Below are positions 42,471 through 50,686 of a stretch of 51,912 nucleotides of DNA, in pieces. The translations under genes were made by a program, and so were the position numbers. Under the pieces are notes generated by a model. The model was not told where the DNA came from, did not search any database, and saw nothing but the letters and a program-made list of their open reading frames with translations. Position 1 is the first letter of the stretch. Each line of letters starts with the position of its first letter. The DNA is from 4572-123 sp964418755 (GTDB lineage: Bacteria; Desulfobacterota; Desulfobacteria; Desulfobacterales; 4572-123). The stretch covers positions 1-51,912 of the forward strand of contig CAYQNS010000006.1 in the NCBI GenBank assembly GCA_964418755.1. Direction: 5' to 3'.

Positions 42471-43433
42471 TTAATTCCCCAGATTCCGTTGGGTAAAATT
42501 ATCAATCTGCTCCATAATACATAAGGCGACTTTTAATGCATCTCGTCCCATCTGACCGGTAACTTCCGGGACTTTACGACTGCTTACCGCAGTAACAAAA
42601 GATCTGATTTCATTTTCAAGGGCATCCCCCTCCGTAAAACAAAGCTGTTTGATCTCCATGCCGGGAATCAGGTCGGAAGGGTCCTTATGGCCGTTTTGAT
42701 TGATTACCGTGATCTCCCGTTTTGCAAAATCAACCGACAAATAGCCGTCCCTTTGGAAGAGCCGTATTTTTCTTTCATTTCTGGTGGAGATACGACTTGC
42801 GGTTACATTGGCCACACAACCGTTCTCAAACTCAATCCGAGCGTTGGCAATATCCACCTGCCCGGAGGTTACCGGAGCCCCGGCGGCCCTGATCTCCTTT
42901 ATCTCAGATTTAACCAGATTCAGTATAATATCAATATCATGAATCATCAGGTCAAGCACTACGCTCACATCTGTACAGCGATCCTTATAAATACTGAGGC
43001 GATGAGATTCTATAAACATCGGTTTTTTAACGAATTCCCGCAACGCCACAACGGCAGGATTAAATTCTTCAAGGTGCCCCACCTGTATAATCAGCCCCCT
43101 TGATTCAGCCATTTCCAAAAGTTTATCGGCCTCTTCCAGGGAGGTTGTCATCGGTTTTTCAATCAGAACATCGACATTATTTTCCAGAAAATCCCTGCTC
43201 ACAGTATAATGAGCAGGCGTCGGCACGGCAATACTGACCGCATCCACCCGGTCCATCAAATCCAGGTGGGACGTATAGGCCTTGGTGCCGACTTGTCGGG
43301 CAACAGTTTCAGCCTGGCTTTTTGCAGTATCGACAACTCCCACAAAATCGATATTATCCATGCCCGCATATTTCTGAGCATGATACTTGCCCAGGTATCC
43401 AACCCCAATCACACCCACACGAATTTTTTTCAT
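42471..43433 (-). CDS. Gfo/Idh/MocA family oxidoreductase in the lpx operon (GnnA-like)
   Basis: A 320-residue NAD(P)-dependent dehydrogenase. GVIGVGYLGKYHAQKY is the Rossmann loop, and VLIEKPMTTSLEEADKLL (about residue 90) the Gfo/Idh EKP motif; VVLDLMIHDIDIILNLV (about 158-174) holds the catalytic His-Asp. It lies between lpxI and lpxB. In species with GnnA/GnnB this family oxidises UDP-GlcNAc at C-3 so that GnnB can aminate it, giving amide-linked lipid A. No aminotransferase is visible here, so GnnA function is a hypothesis. Confidence 0.8.
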   Translation of the reverse strand: MKKIRVGVIGVGYLGKYHAQKYAGMDNIDFVGVVDTAKSQAETVARQVGTKAYTSHLDLMDRVDAVSIAVPTPAHYTVSRDFLENNVDVLIEKPMTTSLEEADKLLEMAESRGLIIQVGHLEEFNPAVVALREFVKKPMFIESHRLSIYKDRCTDVSVVLDLMIHDIDIILNLVKSEIKEIRAAGAPVTSGQVDIANARIEFENGCVANVTASRISTRNERKIRLFQRDGYLSVDFAKREITVINQNGHKDPSDLIPGMEIKQLCFTEGDALENEIRSFVTAVSSRKVPEVTGQMGRDALKVALCIMEQIDNFTQRNLGN

Positions 43434-43468
43434 CTTTCGATTATAATATCCCTTTAAAATTTATACAA

Positions 43469-44284
43469 TCAATCCCTTTCCAGTGCAACGATGGCGATAT
43501 TAGCCCGGTCTGCAAGGTCGATCATCTCCTCCCGGTCAAAGACAACCGCTCGATCGGCTTCGACAGCCAGAACCCCGGCTCCTGCAGTCTGCATGGTTTT
43601 AATTGTCTGCACACCGATGGCCGGGATATCAAACCGCATGTCCTGATTTGGTTTGCAGACCTTGATCACCACAGCGTTCCCCCGGCCAAGGGCTCCGCCC
43701 CGCAAAATGGTGGCATCGGTACCGTCGATGGCTTCGACAGCCAGAACCGATCCGCCGCCGACCACCACACACTGACCGATGTCCAGCCGGCCGATCTGTT
43801 TGGCCAGCTCCCATCCCATTTCAATATCAGCGTTTTCGGAACGGCTGGGCCGTCTCCGGGTCCAGCACCCTTTTTCCGCAAGCAGCTCCGGCATCAGAAA
43901 GGTCGACTCCCGTATCCGTATCCCCTCTTTTTCCAACGCGCCGGCAAAGGCCCGCAACACTCCGTCGTCATGGGTATTTTTCATTCCGGCGATCAGCCTA
44001 ATCGCCTTGGTGTCCGGACGCACATCAGAAAACATGCGCGTCTTTCGAATCCCCCCTATCATAAGGGCATCTTCAACCTTATTCCGCCTGAAAAATTTTA
44101 TCAGCCGCTTGATCTGTCCAAGATGAAGCCATTCGATGGCCTCGGCATAATCCGCCAATCGGGTATCGGCCTCGTTGACATAGGCCGCGACATAAAGACA
44201 AAAGCCCTTTGCCTGCGCTCTTTTTGAAAAAAGTAAGGGGAACTGTCCGTTCCCCGCAATAAGTCCGATTCGTTTTTTCGTCAT
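43469..44284 (-). CDS. lpxI: UDP-2,3-diacylglucosamine pyrophosphatase LpxI
   Basis: A 271-residue DUF1009/LpxI protein that cleaves UDP-2,3-diacylglucosamine to lipid X, replacing LpxH. RIGLIAGNGQFPLLFSKRAQ opens the N-terminal domain. The C-terminal domain has VAVEAIDGTDATI-like sequence (LAVEAIDGTDATILRGG) and KPNQDMRFDIPAIGVQTI, with the catalytic Asp. The ATG at 44284 fits; the frame could extend two codons to a TTG. Between lpxA and the oxidoreductase. Confidence 0.93.
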   Translation of the reverse strand: MTKKRIGLIAGNGQFPLLFSKRAQAKGFCLYVAAYVNEADTRLADYAEAIEWLHLGQIKRLIKFFRRNKVEDALMIGGIRKTRMFSDVRPDTKAIRLIAGMKNTHDDGVLRAFAGALEKEGIRIRESTFLMPELLAEKGCWTRRRPSRSENADIEMGWELAKQIGRLDIGQCVVVGGGSVLAVEAIDGTDATILRGGALGRGNAVVIKVCKPNQDMRFDIPAIGVQTIKTMQTAGAGVLAVEADRAVVFDREEMIDLADRANIAIVALERD

Positions 44285-44298
44285 ATGCAATTCTTAAA

Positions 44299-45069
44299 TT
44301 ATCGGGTAATACCCCGCTGTGACGATTTGATAAAATCAACAAATTGCACTACTTCCGGGATCTGTTCCACTTCCGCGGCAACACGTTCTATCGCCTCATT
44401 CAAGGTAAGACCGATACGAAAAATAATCCTGTAGGCCTTTTTTAATGCCAACCGGGTATCTGTTGAAAATCCATGGCGTTTTAACCCGACACTGTTTAAA
44501 CCATGCAGTCTGGCCCTGTCCCCCGAGGCAATCACATAGGGTGGAATATCTTTGACAACTGCGGATTTTCCACCGATAAAAGCATAATCACCGATTCTCA
44601 CGAACTGGTGAATGGCAACCAGCCCCCCTACTGTTGCATTATCACCGATGGTGATATGGCCGGCCAGGGTTGCGTTGTTGGCCATAATAACATTTTTACC
44701 TATTTTACAGTCATGTGCGATATGGGTATAGGCCATAAGAAAGCTGTCTTGTCCGATTTCAGTCATTCCACCACCGAATTTTGTCCCCCTGTGAATTGTC
44801 ACAAATTCGCGGACGATGGTTCCTCTGCCGATCTTGACAAAAGTTTTTTGCCCCTCGAATTTTACAGACTGAGGAACAGCGCCGATAGACGCATACTGAA
44901 ATATATGGCATTCGGGCCCAATGGTAACATAAGGGTCAATGGTGACATGCGGCCCAATAACTGTATCGGCCCCGATACGGGCATCCGCTCCGACAATTGA
45001 ATACGGCCCGATCTCGACCCCCGTATCCAGCTTGGCTGTGGGGTCTATTATCGCTGTAGGGTGTATCAC
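44299..45069 (-). CDS. lpxA: UDP-N-acetylglucosamine acyltransferase LpxA
   Basis: A 256-residue left-handed beta-helix trimer protein doing the first step of lipid A synthesis. Hexapeptide repeats run from residue 2 to about 185 (IHPTAIIDPTAKLDTGVEIG at the start); HIAHDCKIG holds the catalytic His. It starts with GTG, which overlaps the fabZ stop by four bases (GTGA). The helical C-terminal part follows PPYVIASGD. Because this operon carries a GnnA-like gene, acceptor choice (UDP-GlcNAc or UDP-GlcNAc3N) is open. Confidence 0.95.
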   Translation of the reverse strand: MIHPTAIIDPTAKLDTGVEIGPYSIVGADARIGADTVIGPHVTIDPYVTIGPECHIFQYASIGAVPQSVKFEGQKTFVKIGRGTIVREFVTIHRGTKFGGGMTEIGQDSFLMAYTHIAHDCKIGKNVIMANNATLAGHITIGDNATVGGLVAIHQFVRIGDYAFIGGKSAVVKDIPPYVIASGDRARLHGLNSVGLKRHGFSTDTRLALKKAYRIIFRIGLTLNEAIERVAAEVEQIPEVVQFVDFIKSSQRGITR

Positions 45070-45512
45070 TTTTTATCTCCAATCATAGCCAGAAATTCAG
45101 CTTCAGCCACTATAACATTATCAACCGTAGCCTTTCCCGCCATTTTAAATACCTTTGAGCGCTGTTGTAAAATTTTCACGTCTAATATTAGCTGATCACC
45201 CGGCACCACCGGCTTTCTGAAACGCACCCTGTCCATTCCCATGAAATACATGGCCAAATTGCTTTTCTTTTCCTGCATCCCCGGATATGAAATAATTCCA
45301 CCAGCCTGCCCCAGAGCTTCTATGATGAGCACTCCCGGCATTATCGGCCTTCCCGGAAAATGCCCCTGGAAAAAGGGTTCATTGATTGTCACATTTTTTA
45401 ACGCCAGAACTTTCCTGCCCGGAACAAGTTTAATGATTCTGTCTATCAGAATAAATGGATAGCGATGGGGTAAAAAATCCATTATCCCCTGAATATCATA
45501 ATTCTTTCTCAT
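45066..45512 (-). CDS. fabZ: 3-hydroxyacyl-[acyl-carrier-protein] dehydratase FabZ
   Basis: A 148-residue hot-dog-fold dehydratase of fatty-acid synthesis. The catalytic stretch LPHRYPFILIDRI gives the His, and NEPFFQGHFPGRPIMPGVLI with IEALGQAGG contains the Glu. ATG 45512 overlaps the lpxD end by 17 bases; the frame to 45575 is not needed. FabZ and lipid A genes compete for 3-hydroxyacyl-ACP, so its place between lpxD and lpxA is the standard arrangement. Confidence 0.95.
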   Translation of the reverse strand: MRKNYDIQGIMDFLPHRYPFILIDRIIKLVPGRKVLALKNVTINEPFFQGHFPGRPIMPGVLIIEALGQAGGIISYPGMQEKKSNLAMYFMGMDRVRFRKPVVPGDQLILDVKILQQRSKVFKMAGKATVDNVIVAEAEFLAMIGDKK

Positions 45513-46554
45513 TTTTCTTCGCCCCGGTCCATGATTTTTTTTCGATTTTAGCCAGCCGTTTTTCCATTTTTGCAACTATTTTAATCAATTCAGGCAGTTT
45601 TGGGATGGTTCGCTGTACCCTGAGCCATTGCGGATGCGGCATTTCCGGTGAGCCGGAGACCACATTACCAGGAGCAATCGAACGGGCGATCCCGGCCTGG
45701 GGTCCGACAACGGCATTGTCACCGATAACAATATGTCCGGCGATACCCGCCTGGCCCGCAAGGATCACATGCTTTCCAATGGAAGTGCTCCCGGAGATAC
45801 CAACCTGGGCCACGAGGATGGAATTCTCTCCGACAGTCACATTATGGGCCACATGTACCAGGTTGTCCGTTTTCACCCCCCGGCAGATTCGGGTCCTGCC
45901 AAAGGCGGCCCGATCAATGGTGTTGCCGGCCCCGATTTCAACATCATCATCAATCTGAACGATTCCAATCTGGGGAATTTTATAATATTTTTCTCCGTCG
46001 GGAGCAAACCCGAACCCATCGCTGCCGATCACGGTTCCGGCATCTATCCTTACCCGGCTGCCGATAATACACCGTTCCAATATCGTCACATTGGGGCAAA
46101 TCACGACATCATCCCCCATCGTCACATGATCCCCTAAAACGACATTGGGATGAAGTATTACTCTATTTCCGATAACAACCCGGTCGCCGATGACAACACC
46201 AGGCGCGATAAAAGCGTCACTGCCGCAACTGAAATCAACGCCGATACAGGCCTTCGGGCTTATTCCGCCCGTCGGCAGCGGAACGGGATAAAGATGCTCC
46301 AGAACCCTGGCAAAGGCAAGTTCAGGGTTGTCGGTCCTGATAATATTATGGTCAAGATCACAAAAACCAGCGGGAACAATAATAGCTCCCGCCAAGGTTG
46401 CGCCGATTTTTTTTAAAAATTTCGAACTGCCGGCCCAAGTGATCTCATGAGCGGCAGCAGCATCAAAAGGGGCTGCACCACTGATCTGCTTATCAGCTTC
46501 ACCTTCAAGAGTACCACCCACCATCCGTGCTATTTCAGCCAGAGATATTTGCAT
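45496..46554 (-). CDS. lpxD: UDP-3-O-acylglucosamine N-acyltransferase LpxD
   Basis: A 352-residue beta-helix acyltransferase performing the third step of lipid A synthesis. The N-terminal uridine-binding domain (about residues 1-100) is followed by hexapeptide repeats (about 105-300), with the catalytic His in NLVHVAHNVTVG. AGIAGHIVIGDNAVVGPQAG is a family block. The C-terminal helix is longer and more basic than usual. It follows skp by about 70 bases and overlaps fabZ. Confidence 0.94.
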   Translation of the reverse strand: MQISLAEIARMVGGTLEGEADKQISGAAPFDAAAAHEITWAGSSKFLKKIGATLAGAIIVPAGFCDLDHNIIRTDNPELAFARVLEHLYPVPLPTGGISPKACIGVDFSCGSDAFIAPGVVIGDRVVIGNRVILHPNVVLGDHVTMGDDVVICPNVTILERCIIGSRVRIDAGTVIGSDGFGFAPDGEKYYKIPQIGIVQIDDDVEIGAGNTIDRAAFGRTRICRGVKTDNLVHVAHNVTVGENSILVAQVGISGSTSIGKHVILAGQAGIAGHIVIGDNAVVGPQAGIARSIAPGNVVSGSPEMPHPQWLRVQRTIPKLPELIKIVAKMEKRLAKIEKKSWTGAKKNEKEL

Positions 46555-46624
46555 AGCGTCTTACTTTTGACCTCGCAGTTAAAAAAAAGTAAACGAAAGG
46601 CATGTTGAACGTCCAAAAAACACT

Positions 46625-47185
46625 TTACTCTGTCGTACCTGCCTTTTCTGTAGATTTTTTTGCAAAATCAGTGTTATATTGCAGGATAAGTTGGTCTGAA
46701 ATATCGATTGTATCCGATGAATAGAGGACGCCTGCCTCATGTTTCTCTATAATCAGCGTAAATCCTTCTTTCTCACCAATCTCCTTTGCCAGTTTAAACA
46801 CATCTATTTTAATCCGTTTAATCAAACGATTTTCTATACCCCGGGCATCTGTATTGTATTTTTTCTGCAAGGATTTAAAATCATTGACCTTGATTCTGAA
46901 CGCTCTTTCCTTTTCCGTTTGCTGCTCTTTGCTCATCACCAGAATCTCACGCTCGATTCTCTTTTTCATTTCATCGATTTCAGTCTTCTTTTTTTCCAGA
47001 TCAACCTTCATCAACTGGCCCAGCCGGTTAATTTCGGCAACAGCCGTTTTGCCGGCGCTGGTTTCAGCCAGTATTCGCTGAAAATCCAGGATACCGATCT
47101 TAACATCATTCGCCCCATAAACCACGCCTGAAAAGAAAAAAAGACTCAAAACCATTACCGTCAATACTGTTCTTGCTGTTCGCAT
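46625..47185 (-). CDS. skp: Periplasmic chaperone Skp/OmpH
   Basis: A 186-residue exported protein with a signal peptide (about residues 1-24, ending near YGA), then a short beta core (KIGILDFQRILAETSAGK) and long charged helices (about 45-140) that form the tentacles. Skp holds unfolded outer-membrane proteins for the BAM complex, encoded just upstream. GGAGGT lies just before the ATG. Confidence 0.9.
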   Translation of the reverse strand: MRTARTVLTVMVLSLFFFSGVVYGANDVKIGILDFQRILAETSAGKTAVAEINRLGQLMKVDLEKKKTEIDEMKKRIEREILVMSKEQQTEKERAFRIKVNDFKSLQKKYNTDARGIENRLIKRIKIDVFKLAKEIGEKEGFTLIIEKHEAGVLYSSDTIDISDQLILQYNTDFAKKSTEKAGTTE

Positions 47186-47309
47186 TTTACCTCCTTAATC
47201 TTACCGAATTTTTCAGTGTGTGATAGACCAGGCTGGGCTAATCTCCAGCTTGATCTGACATTTTCTATTAAATCGTTAAAAACTCAATCCGTGAGCACTT
47301 ACAACCCCA

Positions 47310-49955
47310 TTAAAACGCAGTACCCATGGTGAATTCCCACTGACCATCGCCCTCATCCTCTTTCGGGTCCAGAATATGTCCGTATTCCAGACGAATCGGG
47401 CCCATAGGAGAATACCATCGGATACCATAGCCGACACTTTCCCGCATATTACCCAGATCTATAGCCTCATCATTATTATAGGCATTACCCGTATCAAAAA
47501 ATACAACCCCCATCAGACCGGACTCCTTGAGCAGTGGAAACAGAATTTCAACGTTAAACTGAACAAACTTATCACCGCCTACTCGAACGTCATCACCCAG
47601 AATATTTTTTTCGGTCGGGCTGACATCCCGCCAGTCAAACCCGCGCAGGGAATTCATGCCGCCTAAATAAAACCGTTCATAATCCGGAAGTTCACCGCCT
47701 GCATTTTCCTTTACAAACCCGGTTTTGGCATGCAAAAAGCCGACTGCTTCCCAAAAAAGCGGTATATACCATCCGGTTTCCGCCAGATATTTTGTAAAGG
47801 CGATATCCCCGCCAAGGCCGGCATATTCAACAGAAAAACTATGGTTCTGTCCCTTGGTCGGACTAAAAACCTGATCTCTGGAATCATATCGTACGGCAGT
47901 TGTTATGCTGCTGGTGGTATGTTTGCCCTCAAGATCTCTGATTGAATCCGACGCATCAGCGCTGATGTTACTGATATCCGCGAGGTCATATTGATAGGAC
48001 AGGTAGGCCCGTGTGTAATTAAAAATCGGATAACTGAATCTTACAGCGCCGCCGATACTATGCTTGTCATAGTCATCATAATCGATATCCTGGTCGTATA
48101 GATCAAAGCCTGCAGACAGGGGAATGTCGAAAAGCCAGGGTTCGGTAAAACTCAGGGTATAGCGGGTTGAGGTCCCTCCGATCTGTGCCTTGAGATTCAG
48201 GAGTTGCCCCCGCCCGAAAAGGTTGCGCTGGGAAATGGAAAATACCGCAAACATATTTTCAATGCTGCTGTACCCGCCCCCGAAGCTGAACGCTCCTGTG
48301 GGTTTTTCGGTCACATCGATTTTCAGCACCATCTTGTCGTCCGCACTACCCATGGGTGTATCCACCCTGATATCTTCAAAATAATCAAGCCGGTGCAGAT
48401 TCCGGACACTTCGTTTCAACCGTCTACCGCTGAAAAACCCTTGCTCATAAACCCGCAGTTCACGGCGAATCACCTTGTCTCGTGTCTTGGTATTGCCGCT
48501 GATAACAATTTCCTCGAAGCGGGCACGCAGCCCTTTGTCGATGGAATAGGTGATATCCACATGCAGTTTTTCATCATTCTTTTTAATTCGCGGCGCAACA
48601 TCAGCGTATGCATACCCTGCATCCGAATAAAAATCGGTTAACGCCAGCACATCGTCGCGGATAACACTTCGATTATAGAATATTTCTTTATTGATCTTCA
48701 GGGCCTTGAGAAGCTGCTCTTCCGACGCCACCAGATCCCCGTCGATTTTTACCCGGCCAACCTTGTATCGAGGTCCCTCTTCAATTTTAATATTGATATA
48801 AATCCAGTTCTTCTCAAAGCGCACTTCGGGGTCACCGACACGGGCCTTGATATAACCGCTGTTTTGATAAAAGGCAGCCAGCCGGGCCGCGTCCTGGGTT
48901 AAATCCTCACTGTTGAGTTCCCCGGATGAAGTGACCCATGAAAAAAACCCTTTTTCCGAGGTTTTCATCATTTTTTTCAACTTTTTATCCGAATATACGC
49001 TGTTACCCTCAAATTGAATCGACTTTATGCGGACCTTTTCACCCTCATTTATGATAAAATCAATATTTGCCTGATTATGTTCAAGTTGCTGTATCTTGAA
49101 TTCAACATTGATATTATGATAATTTTTTTCCCTGTATAATTCTTCTATGCGTTTGACATTCCTGTTCAATTTGAAAATATTCAGGATCGCACCGGTCTTA
49201 AGTGTCAGGTTTTCTGTTATCTCTTCATCGTCATAGACCCGGTTGCCCTTGATGCGAATCACCCGGATAGTGGGTTTCTCCCTGACCTTAAATACGACTA
49301 TCTTCCCCCCCGGCCCATCTTCTTCTTCAATCCGAATATCTTCAAAATACCCCATGGCATAGATGGACTTAAGATCACGGGCCAGGCTCCTGGCAAGATA
49401 AACATCACCGGGCCCGGTCTCAATTTTGCTTTTTATGGCATCGGCTTCGATGCGTTCATTGCCGGAAACGATAATCTTTAACACTTTTTCGCGTTTGAAA
49501 ATCTTCAGCCCCATATCCCGGGCCATATTTTTTACGGTTGCCGGCAGGTTTTCCATTTTATCGCCCCGGGCAAAAAAAGCATGGGGCGGCTGTTTGTCAA
49601 AAGACCGTATCATTTTTGCATCCAGACTGAATTGGAGGCCGATGCGGGTCAGGCTGCCCCAGATAACAAAATCTGCACCATTTTTAATGCCGATATTTCG
49701 GATACTTTTCATGTCCAGGCCGGATATCCGGCCTGTCGTCATATTATCGCCGGCACTGGACACAATAACAGCGCCCTCCTGTTCCAGAAAGGTCCGGATG
49801 ACTTTTGGGATTTCATCTGCCAGGCTGAGTGTTTCATCCTGAGAAAATATTTCAAAAGGCAGTACGACAACCCGCAGTTTTCCCTTTTCCGCAACAACGT
49901 TATTGGGTAAAAAACACATGGCAACAGTTATTATTAAAAAAATTCTTTGTAGCAT
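47310..49955 (-). CDS. bamA: Outer membrane protein assembly factor BamA, with extra N-terminal domain
   Basis: An 881-residue outer-membrane insertase. A signal peptide (about residues 1-22) is followed by about 130 residues not part of the normal protein: RVVVLPFEIFSQ and GADFVIWGSLTRIG resemble the TolB/FlgO/CsgG N-terminal fold. Five POTRA repeats follow (about 155-560), each with a GN-x-x-x start such as IVSGNERIEAD, VRIKSIQFEGN and VISGNTKTRDK. The barrel ends with the SLRGFDWRDVSP loop and a C-terminal Phe. AGAGGA precedes the ATG. It follows lolD and precedes skp. Confidence 0.93.
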   Translation of the reverse strand: MLQRIFLIITVAMCFLPNNVVAEKGKLRVVVLPFEIFSQDETLSLADEIPKVIRTFLEQEGAVIVSSAGDNMTTGRISGLDMKSIRNIGIKNGADFVIWGSLTRIGLQFSLDAKMIRSFDKQPPHAFFARGDKMENLPATVKNMARDMGLKIFKREKVLKIIVSGNERIEADAIKSKIETGPGDVYLARSLARDLKSIYAMGYFEDIRIEEEDGPGGKIVVFKVREKPTIRVIRIKGNRVYDDEEITENLTLKTGAILNIFKLNRNVKRIEELYREKNYHNINVEFKIQQLEHNQANIDFIINEGEKVRIKSIQFEGNSVYSDKKLKKMMKTSEKGFFSWVTSSGELNSEDLTQDAARLAAFYQNSGYIKARVGDPEVRFEKNWIYINIKIEEGPRYKVGRVKIDGDLVASEEQLLKALKINKEIFYNRSVIRDDVLALTDFYSDAGYAYADVAPRIKKNDEKLHVDITYSIDKGLRARFEEIVISGNTKTRDKVIRRELRVYEQGFFSGRRLKRSVRNLHRLDYFEDIRVDTPMGSADDKMVLKIDVTEKPTGAFSFGGGYSSIENMFAVFSISQRNLFGRGQLLNLKAQIGGTSTRYTLSFTEPWLFDIPLSAGFDLYDQDIDYDDYDKHSIGGAVRFSYPIFNYTRAYLSYQYDLADISNISADASDSIRDLEGKHTTSSITTAVRYDSRDQVFSPTKGQNHSFSVEYAGLGGDIAFTKYLAETGWYIPLFWEAVGFLHAKTGFVKENAGGELPDYERFYLGGMNSLRGFDWRDVSPTEKNILGDDVRVGGDKFVQFNVEILFPLLKESGLMGVVFFDTGNAYNNDEAIDLGNMRESVGYGIRWYSPMGPIRLEYGHILDPKEDEGDGQWEFTMGTAF

Positions 49956-49969
49956 ATAATCCTCTGTCT

Positions 49970-50686
49970 TTAAACCAAACGTCCATCGACTATCGTCACT
50001 TGCCGTGACATGCAGGCGGCCAGTGCCATGTTATGAGTCACAACGACCAATGTCATTTTAAATTCCCGATTCAATTCCAGCAACAATTCGTGAACCTGTT
50101 CACTGTTGTGCTTGTCAAGGTTACCGGTGGGTTCATCCGCCAGCAGAATGTCCGGCTTGAGTACGATGGCCCTGGCCAGTGCAACACGCTGCTGCTCACC
50201 GCCTGAAAGTTCTCCCACTCTGTGAGACAGCCGGTCCTGAAGACCCACCCGCACAAGCATCTCTTCGGCCGCCAGCCTGGCGTTTTCTTTGCCTTGTTTA
50301 TTGATAAGCGCCGGCATCATGGCATTTTCAAGGGCGGAAAATTCCGCCAGCAGATGATGAAACTGAAAAACAAAGCCCACGAATTCGTTTCGAAACTTCG
50401 CCAGTTTCGCATCATCTAGAAGAAACACATCCTCTCCCTGAAACAAAAGTTTCCCGCTGTCAGGCCGATCCAATGTCCCAATTATATGCAACAGGGTTGA
50501 TTTACCGATTCCGGATGCACCTACGATAGAAAGGGTTTCTCCGGCACTTAATTCAAGATCCAGATTTTCCAGGATATTGATGCACGTGCCACTGCTGTTA
50601 AAGCGTTTGCAAATGTTAACCGCACTGAGTATAGCATCGGGAGTATAGCCATTCTGCCTGGTTTTTAAATCAACACGATCAACCAT
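49970..50686 (-). CDS. lolD: Lipoprotein-releasing ABC transporter ATPase LolD
   Basis: A 238-residue ABC ATPase. Walker A is GASGIGKSTL, the signature LSGGEQQRVALARA, and Walker B with D-loop ILLADEPTGNLD. I set the start at ATG 50686, which overlaps the stop of the LolC/E gene by eight bases; the longer frame begins inside that gene. The role is to power release of lipoproteins from the inner membrane with LolC/E. It is followed by bamA. Confidence 0.93.
   Translation of the reverse strand: MVDRVDLKTRQNGYTPDAILSAVNICKRFNSSGTCINILENLDLELSAGETLSIVGASGIGKSTLLHIIGTLDRPDSGKLLFQGEDVFLLDDAKLAKFRNEFVGFVFQFHHLLAEFSALENAMMPALINKQGKENARLAAEEMLVRVGLQDRLSHRVGELSGGEQQRVALARAIVLKPDILLADEPTGNLDKHNSEQVHELLLELNREFKMTLVVVTHNMALAACMSRQVTIVDGRLV

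Noticed and set aside
43322..44227. Plus-strand 301-codon frame
   Set aside because: Antisense to lpxI and the oxidoreductase, both of which have strong motifs.
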